Shown: positions 14,074 to 25,081 of the stretch, piece after piece | How the letters are laid out: each line of letters begins with the position of its first letter | Numbering within the stretch: position 1 is the first letter of the stretch | Assembly (NCBI GenBank): GCA_016871355.1 | Contig: VFZC01000025.1 | Coordinates: forward strand, 1 to 34,379 | Length of the DNA stretch: 34,379 bases | Reading direction: 5' to 3' | From: Actinomycetota bacterium | GTDB taxonomy: Bacteria > Actinomycetota > Acidimicrobiia > Acidimicrobiales > Ilumatobacteraceae | The notes under the pieces: model-generated | Seen by the model: only the letters and a program-made list of their open reading frames with translations | Databases searched by the model: none | What the model was told of the DNA's origin: nothing | Made by a program: the position numbers and the translations under genes

Positions 14074-14655
14074 GTGAGTGGACCGCTGCAGATCAAATTC
14101 GTGAAGTCGGCCACTGATGTTCGCGATCTTCCCGAGTCGCCGGCCGAGGTGGCGTTCGTCGGTCGGTCGAACGTGGGCAAGTCGTCACTCATCAATTCAC
14201 TCGCGAATCGGCGCCAACTCGCGCGCGTGTCGAACACTCCTGGCCGTACGCAGTTGATCAACATCTTCTCGGTGCCCAATGGGGCCACCGTCGTCGACCT
14301 TCCGGGTTACGGCTATGCGGCCGTTCCCGGTCGGGTGAAGAAGACGTGGGGCCCGATGATCGAGGGTTATCTCCTCGATCGCGAAGAGCTCGTCATGGTG
14401 TTCGTGCTGGTCGACGGCGAGATCGGACCGACCAAACTCGATATTCAGATGCTCGACTGGCTTCGCGATAACGGGATTCCCCACACCGTGGTGGCCACCA
14501 AGGGCGACAAGGTCAAGTCGTCGAAGCGTCCGACGCGCAAACGCGAACTCGCCGAGGCGTGTCAGTTGGAGCCGGGTGATGTGGTGTGGGTGAGCAGCCA
14601 GAACGGCGCCAACATCGACACCCTGAGACAACTGGTATCAGCCCACTTGAGCTGA
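14074..14655 (+). CDS. engB: Ribosome-assembly GTPase EngB/YsxC
   Basis: This 193-residue GTPase of the TrmE-Era-EngA superfamily assists 50S subunit assembly. G1 is GRSNVGKS, the G2 Thr lies in SNTPGRTQ, G3 is DLPGYG, G4 is TKGDK and the G5-like VSS is near the C-terminus. The length and the N-terminal strand with FVKSATDVRDLP fit the family. Its stop is one base from the stop of the convergent FeS reductase gene, so the two transcripts must terminate inside each other's coding region or share an element I cannot see. Confidence 0.93.
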   Translation: MSGPLQIKFVKSATDVRDLPESPAEVAFVGRSNVGKSSLINSLANRRQLARVSNTPGRTQLINIFSVPNGATVVDLPGYGYAAVPGRVKKTWGPMIEGYLLDREELVMVFVLVDGEIGPTKLDIQMLDWLRDNGIPHTVVATKGDKVKSSKRPTRKRELAEACQLEPGDVVWVSSQNGANIDTLRQLVSAHLS

Positions 14656-14656
14656 G

Positions 14657-16948
14657 TCACTCGCCGGCGACGGGGGTGTTCTCGATGTCGAGGAGAGGGG
14701 ATCCCGGATTGGCCAGTTGGGCATCGCCGTTCTCGATCGCTTCCAACAAGTGGATCGCGATGTCGCCCACGCGCACCTGATCTTCGTCGACACCCGCACC
14801 CTTCACGCCGTCGTCCAGCATGATATAGCAGAACGGGCAGGCCGTGGCGACGCGCGTCGCACCCGTGGACAACGCCTCACGCGCACGCTCGTCGTTCACC
14901 TTGGTGCCGATCGACTCTTCCATCCACATGCGCGCGCCGCCAGCACCGCAACACATGCCCGTGGTTCCGTTGCGGCTCATCTCCACGACTTCGATTCCCT
15001 TGATCGACGCCACCACCTTGCGCGGCGCGAGGTACACGTCGTTGTGACGACCGAGGTAGCACGAGTCGTGGTACGTGATGCGCTCTTCGAGCGTCGCATT
15101 GCTCACGTCGAGCTTGCCGGTCTCGATCAACTGCTCGAGCAACTGCGAGTGGTGAATCACTTCGTACTGACCACCGAGCTGCGGATACTCGTTGGCGAGC
15201 GTGTTGAAGCAGTGCGGACACTGCGTGATGATCTTCTTCACGCCCATGCCGTTGAGCATTTCGACGTTCGGCATGGCCAGCATCTGGAACAGATACTCGT
15301 TGCCCGACCGGCGAGCCGAGTCGCCCGTGCACATCTCGCTCGGGCCGAGAATCGCCACGTCGATTCCGGCACGACGCAACAACTTGGCCATCGACTGCGT
15401 GACCTTCTTGTTCTTGTCGTCGAACGAACCGGCGCAGCCGACCCAGTAGAGGTATTCGTGCGAGAAGGCATCACCCGGGTCGACCACGTCGACGTCGAGA
15501 TCCTTGGCCCAATCGGCGCGCTCGCCCTGGTTCATTCCCCACGGATTGCCCTGGTTCTCCATGGCGCGATAGGCGTTACCCAACTCGGCCGGGAAGTTGC
15601 TCTCCATGAGCGACAAGTAACGACGCATGTCGAGAATCTTGTCGAGAATTTCGATGTTCACCGGGCAGATCTCGTCACAGGCCTTGCACGACGTGCACGA
15701 CCAGATCTCTTCGGCGGTGATGCGCTCGAACAGCGAGTTGGCACCGATGGTGATCTCGGCGTCGGTGCCGAGCGGCGGAGTCACGCGACCACCCGGTGCG
15801 TGCGCGGCCGTGGCCGCCATCACTTCACCGGTCTTCAACACGATCTCGCGAGGGTCGAGCGGCTTACCAGTGGCGTGAGCCGGGCACACGCTCGTGCATC
15901 GACCGCACATGGTGCAGGCATCGGTATCGAGCAACTGCTTCCAGGTGAAGTCTTCGACCACCGACGCACCGAACGACTCGAGTGACGTCTCGGTCAGGTT
16001 CGGCATGGCCTTCATCGCACCCTTGGGGCGATCGCGATCCTTCAAGTACATATTGAGCGGCGACGTGAAGATGTGGCGCAACATGGTGATGGGCAAGATG
16101 GCGAGGAACGCCACGAACGTGAGCACGTGGCCGATCCACCACCCCTGGTGCCACGTCTGCAAACTGTCGGCCGACCAACCGTCGACCAGCTGCGCCAACG
16201 GATAACCCACCACCGACCACTTCTCGTGATCGACGTTCATTCCCGACGCCTGGTTCTCGGCGATGCGGAACATCTCGGCGCCGAAACCGGACACACCGAT
16301 GGCCAACAGCACACCCAGGATCACGGCGTGCTCGGGCTTGGTCTTGATGCGAATGCGATACGGCCGCTGCACGTAGCGACGCAGGATGGCCCAGATCACA
16401 CCGACGGTGAACACGACACCGGCTACGTCTCCTACCAACGCGTAACCGCGGTACACGTCGCCGTGCAAGAACTTGAGATCTTCGGGCATCTGGTGATCGA
16501 TCTCGAGCACCGTGGTCACGCCGAGCAGCACCAGGAATCCGAAGTAGATCATCGAGTGCATGAGGCCGGCGGCCGAGTCGCGCAGCAACGTCTTCATGTA
16601 CACGCCGGCGCGGAAGTCGGCCAGACGGTTCTTCACGTTCTTGACGGTGGTCCGACGGCGATCGGGCGCACCTCGCTCCCAGTTGCGGATGCGATCGGCG
16701 AAGCGGAACGAACCCCACAGGATCATCACCGGGATGACGGTGTAGAAGGCCACCTTGAGCGGACCGGGAATGCCACCGAACACCGTGCGGTGGATGGGCG
16801 AATCGCCTTCCCAACCGGTGAGAAGAGGAACGATTCCAGACACCGCCGTGAAGCCGGCCACGAAGCAGCCAATCGCGATGGAGAGTTGGTACGGCTTGAG
16901 TCGTCGCGGGCCCGAAGGTGCGGCGGGGGTGTCAGCGTGCGTGGCCAT
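14657..16948 (-). CDS. Membrane-bound FeS reductase, HdrD/GlpC-like with two CCG domains (Rv0338c-like)
   Basis: This 763-residue protein couples a quinol/heme-type membrane domain to an iron-sulfur domain. About residues 20-290 hold several membrane helices resembling nitrate reductase gamma/HdrE. Then come two ferredoxin-like clusters, CTMCGRCTSVCP and CTSCKACDEICP. Two Cys-rich CCG modules follow: the first from GCAGSF through CTGDSARR to CPHC, the second from YHDSCYLGRH to MCCGAGGARMW, as in heterodisulfide reductase HdrD and anaerobic glycerol-3-phosphate dehydrogenase GlpC. The layout matches the conserved actinobacterial protein Rv0338c. The electron donor and acceptor are not known; ties to electron-transfer flavoprotein and acyl-CoA oxidation are proposed for such proteins. 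ATG at 16948 lies nine bases after TAGCGT. Confidence 0.87.
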   Translation of the reverse strand: MATHADTPAAPSGPRRLKPYQLSIAIGCFVAGFTAVSGIVPLLTGWEGDSPIHRTVFGGIPGPLKVAFYTVIPVMILWGSFRFADRIRNWERGAPDRRRTTVKNVKNRLADFRAGVYMKTLLRDSAAGLMHSMIYFGFLVLLGVTTVLEIDHQMPEDLKFLHGDVYRGYALVGDVAGVVFTVGVIWAILRRYVQRPYRIRIKTKPEHAVILGVLLAIGVSGFGAEMFRIAENQASGMNVDHEKWSVVGYPLAQLVDGWSADSLQTWHQGWWIGHVLTFVAFLAILPITMLRHIFTSPLNMYLKDRDRPKGAMKAMPNLTETSLESFGASVVEDFTWKQLLDTDACTMCGRCTSVCPAHATGKPLDPREIVLKTGEVMAATAAHAPGGRVTPPLGTDAEITIGANSLFERITAEEIWSCTSCKACDEICPVNIEILDKILDMRRYLSLMESNFPAELGNAYRAMENQGNPWGMNQGERADWAKDLDVDVVDPGDAFSHEYLYWVGCAGSFDDKNKKVTQSMAKLLRRAGIDVAILGPSEMCTGDSARRSGNEYLFQMLAMPNVEMLNGMGVKKIITQCPHCFNTLANEYPQLGGQYEVIHHSQLLEQLIETGKLDVSNATLEERITYHDSCYLGRHNDVYLAPRKVVASIKGIEVVEMSRNGTTGMCCGAGGARMWMEESIGTKVNDERAREALSTGATRVATACPFCYIMLDDGVKGAGVDEDQVRVGDIAIHLLEAIENGDAQLANPGSPLLDIENTPVAGE

Positions 16949-16957
16949 GCACGTCAG

Positions 16958-16963
16958 ACGCTA
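16958..16963 (-). promoter_or_regulatory. -10 element of the FeS reductase gene
   Basis: TAGCGT on the minus strand is nine bases before the ATG at 16948. Confidence 0.42.
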
Positions 16964-17035
16964 CTTCGCAACGCCGTCCGACCCGAACCCTGTTCGAGAA
17001 CTTGTCCGGGAGCAGAGTGGGACAAACGAACGAAA

Positions 17036-17458
17036 TCAGCCGAAGTACTGGCGGTCGAGTTCGCGAATGCGGCCGGCCAACGTGGCCAACACCTTGTGCG
17101 ACAGCGCCGGCACCTGGTCGAGAACTCCGAGGAACTGACGCTGGCTAATCACGAGAAGGGTGCACTCGGTGTCGGTGACGACCGATGCGGTACGCGGACC
17201 GTGATCGAGGAGCGACAACTCGCCCACTACGGAACCGGCGCCGAGCGTGGCGACCTTCTTGCCGTTGCGCTTTACCGTGGCCGAACCCTTGATGATCACG
17301 AATGCCTCACGGCCGGCTTGGCCCTGATCGACGATCAGTGAGCCCGCCTCCATGACGATCTCGTCTCCGGACTTGGCAATCTTCTCCAGGTCCTTGTTCG
17401 AGCACGAGGAGAACAAGGCAACCTTGCGAAGGCTTTCGAGGTACGACTTCTTGGACAT
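17036..17458 (-). CDS. Stand-alone cyclic nucleotide-binding domain protein
   Basis: This 140-residue protein is essentially one cNMP-binding beta-barrel (about 15-125) without a DNA-binding helix-turn-helix, kinase or transporter. The phosphate-binding cassette reads VVGELSLLDHGPRTASV, retaining the Glu and Arg that bind the ribose and cyclic phosphate in CRP/PKA-type domains, so cAMP binding is likely. It ends in an amphipathic helix (LATLAGRIRELDRQYFG) where CRP would continue to its DNA-binding domain. The ATG at 17458 is chosen because TATAGT lies seven bases upstream; a longer frame from 17518 would begin before the promoter. The partner protein is unknown. Confidence 0.82.
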   Translation of the reverse strand: MSKKSYLESLRKVALFSSCSNKDLEKIAKSGDEIVMEAGSLIVDQGQAGREAFVIIKGSATVKRNGKKVATLGAGSVVGELSLLDHGPRTASVVTDTECTLLVISQRQFLGVLDQVPALSHKVLATLAGRIRELDRQYFG

Positions 17459-17465
17459 GGGAATC

Positions 17466-17471
17466 ACTATA
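17466..17471 (-). promoter_or_regulatory. -10 element, leaderless promoter of the cNMP-binding protein
   Basis: TATAGT, then GATTCCC, then ATG at 17458. This is the nearest match to TATAAT among the promoters I found. Confidence 0.6.
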
Positions 17472-17539
17472 CGACGCTCGTGAACATGTGATGAGCGGGT
17501 CACCGGGTCAGCGGTCACCGGGCTGAGCCGACGGCCACA

Positions 17540-20182
<2,643 letters not shown>

Positions 20183-20185
20183 CGA

Positions 20186-21436
20186 CTACTTCCGCTCGGG
20201 AAGCGGAGCGCTGTAGGCCTGACCGCTGTCGAGTCCGAATTCGGTGTGCAGAGCGCGGGCGGCCTTCTCGAGATCGGCCACCGGCACCACGACCGAGATA
20301 CGAATGGTCGACGTGGAGATCATTCCGATGTTCACACCGTGGTCAGCGAGCGTCCGGAACATCTTGGCGGCGATACCCGGGCTGGTCTTCATGCCCGCAC
20401 CAACGAGCGAAATCTTGGCGATCTCGTCGTCGTGCGCGATGCCACTGGCACCAATTTGCTTGGCGACCGACTCGACGATTCCTTGGGCGACCTTCATGTC
20501 GGACTTCGGCACGGTGAAACTGATGTCGGTAGTGCCGTCGACCGACGTGTTCTGCACGATCATGTCGACGTTCACGTTCGACTGCGCGAGCGGCTCGAAC
20601 AACGACGCGGAAACTCCCGGACGATCGGGCACCTTGCGCACCGTGACCTTGGCTTCGCTGACGTCGGTGACGACACCGGAGATGATGGGGTCTTCCATCG
20701 ACGGCTCCTGACTCGTGACCCAGGTACCCGGCTCCCATGTGAAGCTCGAGCGGACTTGGATCGGAACATTGTAGTTACGTGCGAACTCGACCGAGCGCAA
20801 AGCGAGCACCTTGCTCCCGGCTCCGGCCATCTCGAGCATCTCGTCGAAATTGACGCGCTTGAGTTTGCGCGCCTGCGGAACGATGCGGGGATCGGCCGAG
20901 AACACACCCGTGACATCGGTGTAGATCTCGCAACTGTCGGCGTCGAGCGCGGCAGCCAACGCAACAGCCGTGGTGTCGGAACCACCACGACCGAGAGTGG
21001 TGACTTCGCGATCGGTGCTCACACCTTGAAAACCCGCGACCACGGCGACTTTGCCGGCCGCCAACGCATCGCGCACCCGATCGCCCTTCACCTCGAGGAT
21101 CTTGGCCTTGGTGTGCACGGTGTCGGTGATGATGCCCACCTGGCTGCCGGTGAAGCTCACGGCCTCCACGCCGATGTCGGCCAAGGCCATGCACAACAAC
21201 GCCATGGAGATGCGTTCGCCGGTGGTGAGCAGCATGTCGAGTTCGCGACCCGGCTGGGTGGAGGACACTTCGTTCGCCAACTTGATGAGGTTGTCGGTGG
21301 ACTTGCCCATCGCCGACACCACGACCACGACATCGGCGCCGTGACGCTTGGTGAAGGCCACGTGTTCGGCCACCGCGCGGATCCGCTCGGGATCGGCGAC
21401 GGAAGTGCCTCCGAACTTCTGAACGATGAGGGTCAC
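20186..21436 (-). CDS. lysC: Aspartokinase
   Basis: This 416-residue enzyme phosphorylates aspartate, opening the pathway continued by asd. The kinase part begins VQKFGGTSV with the later [17 protein letters not shown] motif. The C-terminal half carries two ACT domains (about 265-335 and 345-416), including [16 protein letters not shown] and [20 protein letters not shown], the regulatory sites that bind lysine and/or threonine in actinobacterial aspartokinases. Corynebacterial lysC also produces the ACT-bearing beta subunit from an internal start; I cannot tell whether that happens here. The GTG at 21436 is nine bases after a -10 element that abuts the divergent cyclophilin promoter. Confidence 0.94.
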   Translation of the reverse strand: MTLIVQKFGGTSVADPERIRAVAEHVAFTKRHGADVVVVVSAMGKSTDNLIKLANEVSSTQPGRELDMLLTTGERISMALLCMALADIGVEAVSFTGSQVGIITDTVHTKAKILEVKGDRVRDALAAGKVAVVAGFQGVSTDREVTTLGRGGSDTTAVALAAALDADSCEIYTDVTGVFSADPRIVPQARKLKRVNFDEMLEMAGAGSKVLALRSVEFARNYNVPIQVRSSFTWEPGTWVTSQEPSMEDPIISGVVTDVSEAKVTVRKVPDRPGVSASLFEPLAQSNVNVDMIVQNTSVDGTTDISFTVPKSDMKVAQGIVESVAKQIGASGIAHDDEIAKISLVGAGMKTSPGIAAKMFRTLADHGVNIGMISTSTIRISVVVPVADLEKAARALHTEFGLDSGQAYSAPLPERK

Positions 21437-21445
21437 GGAGACCGC

Positions 21446-21458
21446 AGGCTACTAGCCT
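21446..21458. promoter_or_regulatory. Palindromic bidirectional -10 pair (lysC and cyclophilin)
   Basis: AGGCTA-C-TAGCCT is a near-perfect palindrome made of two TAGCCT hexamers facing away from each other with one base between. Each is exactly nine bases from its GTG (21436 minus, 21468 plus). Two polymerases could not occupy it together, so the two genes should compete for initiation. Confidence 0.5.
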
Positions 21459-21467
21459 TTCCACTTC

Positions 21468-22346
21468 GTGGGCACCGCAAAACGTGAACGAAAGAAGCAG
21501 AACCGTGAGATGGGCCGGCAGATGCAGGCTCAGGCCGAGCGTCGTCGCCGATCCAAGCGACGTTCGCTGAAAATCGCCGCCGCTGTCGTCGGCATTCTCG
21601 CGCTCGTGTTCCTCATCGCTTCCCTCACGGGTGGCGACGACGACACCGCCACCACACCGTCACCGCTCGACACGATTCCCTCCGACTTGTTCCCGCCGGC
21701 CGATTCGTCGGCACCAGTCGACTCGGCAGCACCCGGTGACTCGGGCGCACCCGACACCACTGCCGCACCAGCTGGTTTCGCCTTCGGAACCGGCGAGTGC
21801 GCACCCACCGACGGATCAGCCACCCAAACCCGTTCGTTCGATGACGCTCCGCAGCTGTGCATCGACGCGACCAAGACGTACACCGCCACGGTCGTCACCA
21901 ACAAGGGAGAGTTCACCATCACTCTCGATCCGGCCAAGGCACCCGGCACCGTGAACAGCTTCGTGAACCTGGCTCGCTTCAAGTACTTCGACGGCACCGA
22001 GTGCCACCGCGCCATTCCCAACTTCGTGGTGCAGTGTGGTGATCCCACCGCTTCCGGAACCGGCGGACCGGGATATCAGTTCGCCGACGAGTTACCCGAT
22101 GATGGTGAGTACGAGATCGGCTCAATCGCCATGGCCAACTCGGGCCCCAACACCAACGGCAGCCAGTTCTTCGTGATCACCGGATCCGACGGTGCGGCCC
22201 TTCCGCCCAACTACACGTTGTTCGGCAAGGTCACCGAAGGTCTCGACGTGGTGGCAGTTCTCGACTCACTCGGCAATCCGGCCAACAACGGAGTTCCGCC
22301 GAAGGAGAAGATCGAGATCGTCTCGGTCACCATCACCGAAGCCTGA
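21468..22346 (+). CDS. Membrane-anchored cyclophilin-type peptidyl-prolyl isomerase
   Basis: This 292-residue protein is a type II membrane protein: a very basic cytoplasmic N-terminus (about 1-36), one helix (KIAAAVVGILALVFLIAS), a Ser/Pro/Ala/Asp-rich linker and an extracytoplasmic cyclophilin domain (about 140-292). The domain has FVNLARFKYFDGTECHR, then FVVQCGDPT, GSIAMANSGPNTNGSQFFV and LFGKVTEGLDVV. The catalytic Arg lies in CHRAIP and the FxMAxxGPNTNGSQFF region is well kept. Such proteins fold exported polypeptides at proline bonds. Confidence 0.92.
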   Translation: MGTAKRERKKQNREMGRQMQAQAERRRRSKRRSLKIAAAVVGILALVFLIASLTGGDDDTATTPSPLDTIPSDLFPPADSSAPVDSAAPGDSGAPDTTAAPAGFAFGTGECAPTDGSATQTRSFDDAPQLCIDATKTYTATVVTNKGEFTITLDPAKAPGTVNSFVNLARFKYFDGTECHRAIPNFVVQCGDPTASGTGGPGYQFADELPDDGEYEIGSIAMANSGPNTNGSQFFVITGSDGAALPPNYTLFGKVTEGLDVVAVLDSLGNPANNGVPPKEKIEIVSVTITEA

Positions 22347-22367
22347 CTCACCCAGAACTGATCGGCT

Positions 22368-23441
22368 TCACACTCCGAGTTCGTCGATCAGCACGGGTCG
22401 GCCTTCGTCGATCGAACGGTGCGCCGCCACGCCGACGGCCACCGACCAAAGTCCGGCGTTCACGTCGACGTCCGGCCCGGTGCCGTTGCGAACGGCGTCG
22501 CAGAAGCGCGCCACTTCGATGAAACTCGCGCCGAAGTGGAAGCCCACGTGCGCCACTCGTTCGTCGATGGGAGCCGCGACCGACGTCAGTGAACGATCGG
22601 ACCGCTCACCCACCCAGATCGAACCGTCGCCCGGAACGGCCGCCTCCACTTTGCCGAGGGTGCCCACCACCGAGAGTTCCTGCTCGTTGCGCGATGCCTC
22701 GGCGAACATGCACAGATCGAGATTGGCCCGAATTCCGTTGTCGTATTCGACGATCACGAAGGCGTTGTCGAGGATGTCGGAACGTTCACCGTCGTACACC
22801 TCGTCGAGGTGATTCACGTCTTGGCCACCGCTCGCGATGACGCGCCGTGGCCGCGAATCGGCCACGAGATTCATCAAGTCGAAGAAATGGCAGCACTTCT
22901 CCACCAGAGTTCCGCCGGTGTTGCGGCTGAATCGATTCCAGTTGTCGACCTTCACCAAGAACGGAAAACGATGCTCGCGAATCGCGATCATCTTCACGTC
23001 TCCGATTCGCCCCGACCTCACCTGCGACACGAGAGCGGCAATGGGCGCCATGTATCGGTACTCGAGACCCACCCACGTGATCGCACGACGCGACGAGGCC
23101 GCCCGCACGATGGTGTTGCAATCGTCGATGGTGGTGCACATCGGCTTCTCCACCAGCACCGGCAAGTCGGTCGCGTACACGTCGTTCAGCACCGAGGCAT
23201 GAGTGAAGTTGGGTGACGCCACGATCACCGCATCGACGAGACCCGACGTCAGGAGTTCACGGTGATCGGCGAACTCGGCTACGCGAACATCGCCCAGGTT
23301 GGCGCGGGCCCATTCGAGTGACGGTGGATGCGGATCGCTCACCGCCGTGACCTCGGCACCATCGAGCGCGACGACGTTGCGAATGTGCTCGCATCCCATC
23401 ATCCCGGTGCCGATCACACCCAGGCGGACGACTCCCGACAT
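22368..23441 (-). CDS. Gfo/Idh/MocA family NAD(P)-dependent oxidoreductase
   Basis: This 357-residue protein begins with a Rossmann motif, GVIGTGMMGCEHI, followed after about 80 residues by the family's VEKPMC segment (conserved Lys) and an alpha/beta C-terminal domain with DLMNLVADSRPRRV. Family members oxidise or reduce sugars, inositols or sugar-like carbonyls; the substrate is not readable from sequence. A catalytic-type His lies in KCCHFFD. I place the start at the ATG at 23441, eight bases after the stop of the S51-like gene; a longer frame upstream runs through that gene on the same strand out of frame and lacks similarity. Confidence 0.85.
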   Translation of the reverse strand: MSGVVRLGVIGTGMMGCEHIRNVVALDGAEVTAVSDPHPPSLEWARANLGDVRVAEFADHRELLTSGLVDAVIVASPNFTHASVLNDVYATDLPVLVEKPMCTTIDDCNTIVRAASSRRAITWVGLEYRYMAPIAALVSQVRSGRIGDVKMIAIREHRFPFLVKVDNWNRFSRNTGGTLVEKCCHFFDLMNLVADSRPRRVIASGGQDVNHLDEVYDGERSDILDNAFVIVEYDNGIRANLDLCMFAEASRNEQELSVVGTLGKVEAAVPGDGSIWVGERSDRSLTSVAAPIDERVAHVGFHFGASFIEVARFCDAVRNGTGPDVDVNAGLWSVAVGVAAHRSIDEGRPVLIDELGV

Positions 23442-23449
23442 CGCGACGA

Positions 23450-24076
23450 TCAGTTCGGAAGAGCGCCGACCAACTCGTGGGCGCCGATGCTCTCCCAACC
23501 CGAGTCGGTGCGCAACAGAGCCGACGACGACGGCAAGAACAGCAACGGAACGTTGGCCAACTTGCGGGCTCTCGCCTGACGATCGGCGGTCACGGTCTCC
23601 GACTGCGACACGAGTGCGAGTCCCTTCACGAGTCCGAGACCGAGCGCGAGCGCTCCACCGCGCGGATCGATCATGGGGTCGCAGAGCGCCGATGCCGACG
23701 GCCCGGCCCCGACCACGACGCCTCCCGCCGACAGGACGGCCAACAACGCCTCCCACACCGGGGTGTCCTTCACGACGCTGCGCAGATGAATCGGGTTGTC
23801 GCCCACCAACCACACCGCCCGCGCCGAGCGAACCACCTCGGCCGCGCCCGCATCCATGGCTTCGGGACGACTCATCACCATCAGCACGTCGATGTCGATC
23901 TCGAGCCGCTCGGCCCACGACATTCCGGCCGCGATCAACACCTCGGGGCGCTCGAAGGCGTCGGCGGTGGGCAGGACCACGACCCGCTCGGCCCCGGCCG
24001 AGGACACGAGGCGTCGGTCGAGGTCGTCGTGGAGGGTGAACGGGCCTCCGCCCTGCAGAACCACGGTTCCCGGCAT
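23450..24076 (-). CDS. S51/cyanophycinase-like protein lacking the catalytic Ser and His
   Basis: This 208-residue protein has the class I glutamine-amidotransferase-like fold of peptidase E/cyanophycinase: GGGPF at the start, ARAVWLVGDNPIHL in the middle, and SAGGVVVGAGPSAS followed by CDPMIDPRGG. In active S51 enzymes the glycine-rich turn is GxSAGA with a nucleophilic Ser; here the aligned stretch is GAGPSAS (123-129), putting Gly125 where the Ser is expected. The later LGLVPH-type His is also replaced, reading KGLALVSQSE. It is therefore probably not a peptidase in the usual way; Ser127 could be an alternative nucleophile. ATG at 24076 follows TACAGT by six bases. It is likely co-transcribed with the downstream oxidoreductase. 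Confidence 0.68.
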   Translation of the reverse strand: MPGTVVLQGGGPFTLHDDLDRRLVSSAGAERVVVLPTADAFERPEVLIAAGMSWAERLEIDIDVLMVMSRPEAMDAGAAEVVRSARAVWLVGDNPIHLRSVVKDTPVWEALLAVLSAGGVVVGAGPSASALCDPMIDPRGGALALGLGLVKGLALVSQSETVTADRQARARKLANVPLLFLPSSSALLRTDSGWESIGAHELVGALPN

Positions 24077-24082
24077 GTCCCG

Positions 24083-24088
24083 ACTGTA
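24083..24088 (-). promoter_or_regulatory. -10 element, leaderless promoter of the S51-like gene
   Basis: TACAGT, then CGGGAC, then ATG at 24076: a six-base gap. Confidence 0.55.
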
Positions 24089-24139
24089 GGCCCCCGGCTC
24101 GGCCCGCCGTCCGGATCGCCGTTGTTACCCGACGGTAAC

Positions 24140-24145
24140 TATGGT
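24140..24145 (+). promoter_or_regulatory. Probable -10 element of the 3-hydroxyacyl-CoA dehydrogenase gene
   Basis: TATGGT lies 24 bases before the GTG at 24170. This is one of the few starts here with a real leader; it carries GGAG (24162-24165) four bases before the GTG. Confidence 0.4.
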
Positions 24146-24169
24146 GACGCCAACACAGAACGGAGCATC

Positions 24170-25042
24170 GTGAACACCTCGGCCACTTCTCACTCCCCCA
24201 TCACGCGCGTCGGCATCGTCGGCTCCGGAATTATGGGTTCGGGTCTGGCCGAAGTGGCGGCCCGAGCCGGAATCGATGCGGTCGTACGCACACGCGCAGC
24301 CAGCACGGGTGAAGCGGTGCTGGCCGGTGTGGCCAAGGGACTTGCCAAGCAAGTGGAGCGCGGCAAGTTGACCGACGACGACGCGCGTGCGATCCAGTCA
24401 CGCATCTCGGTCGTCACCGAACTCGAGGGTTTGGCCGACTGCGATCTCATCATCGAGAGCGTGGTCGAAGACATGGCCACCAAGAAAGAGCTCTTCGTCG
24501 AACTCGACCGTATCGCCCGACCCGACGCTTTGCTGGCCACCAACACGTCGACGCTGTCGGTGATGGAAATCGCCACCACCGCGAAGCGACCCGAGTCGGT
24601 GTGCGGAATTCACTTCTTCAATCCGGCCACCACCATGTCGCTCGTCGAGATCATTCGTCCGCTCACGGCATCCGACGACACCATCGCGCGAGCCACTGCC
24701 TTCGCTGAGCAAGTGGGCAAGCAGCCGGTGCAGGTTCAGGACCACGCTGGCTTCATCGTCAACGCGCTGCTCTTCCCGTATCTCAACAACGCCGTGAGAA
24801 TGCTCGAGAAGGGGACGGCCAGCATGGCCGACATCGACATCGCCATGAAGGGCGGCTGCAACTTCCCGATGGGACCGTTCGCACTGCTCGACCTCGTGGG
24901 TCTCGATACCTCACTGGCCATCCTCGACGCGCTCTACGCCGAGTTCAAGGACCCGAACTATCAAGCGGTGCCGACGCTTCGCCGACTCGTCGAAGCAGGA
25001 AAGCTGGGCCGCAAGACCAAGTCGGGCTTCTTCGATTACTGA
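24170..25042 (+). CDS. 3-hydroxyacyl-CoA (3-hydroxybutyryl-CoA) dehydrogenase
   Basis: This 290-residue enzyme interconverts 3-hydroxyacyl-CoA and 3-oxoacyl-CoA with NAD(P). The NAD-binding motif is VGIVGSGIMGSGLAE, the catalytic His is in GIHFFNPATTM with the partnering Glu in VEIIRPL, and the C-terminal domain has DHAGFIVNALLFPYLNNAVR and MGPFALLDLVGLD. Length and architecture match stand-alone enzymes such as Hbd, PaaH and mycobacterial FadB2. It lies two genes upstream of ethylmalonyl-CoA mutase, so a role on acetoacetyl-CoA/3-hydroxybutyryl-CoA is attractive, but general beta-oxidation is equally possible. Confidence 0.9.
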   Translation: MNTSATSHSPITRVGIVGSGIMGSGLAEVAARAGIDAVVRTRAASTGEAVLAGVAKGLAKQVERGKLTDDDARAIQSRISVVTELEGLADCDLIIESVVEDMATKKELFVELDRIARPDALLATNTSTLSVMEIATTAKRPESVCGIHFFNPATTMSLVEIIRPLTASDDTIARATAFAEQVGKQPVQVQDHAGFIVNALLFPYLNNAVRMLEKGTASMADIDIAMKGGCNFPMGPFALLDLVGLDTSLAILDALYAEFKDPNYQAVPTLRRLVEAGKLGRKTKSGFFDY

Positions 25043-25069
25043 TCGATCCGGCGTCATCCCGTCATGCGG

Positions 25070-25075
25070 TAGACA
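25070..25075 (+). promoter_or_regulatory. Probable -10 element of aat
   Basis: TAGACA lies six bases before the GTG at 25082. The final A departs from the TANNNT pattern seen elsewhere, so it is weaker. Confidence 0.35.
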
Positions 25076-25081
25076 CTCGTC

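Noticed and set aside
14717..15985. A 422-codon open frame on the plus strand, and another at 16073-17341
   Set aside because: They lie opposite the FeS reductase gene, are rich in His, Arg and Val from reading G/C-rich third positions backwards, and lack family motifs. The minus-strand protein carries all cluster motifs.
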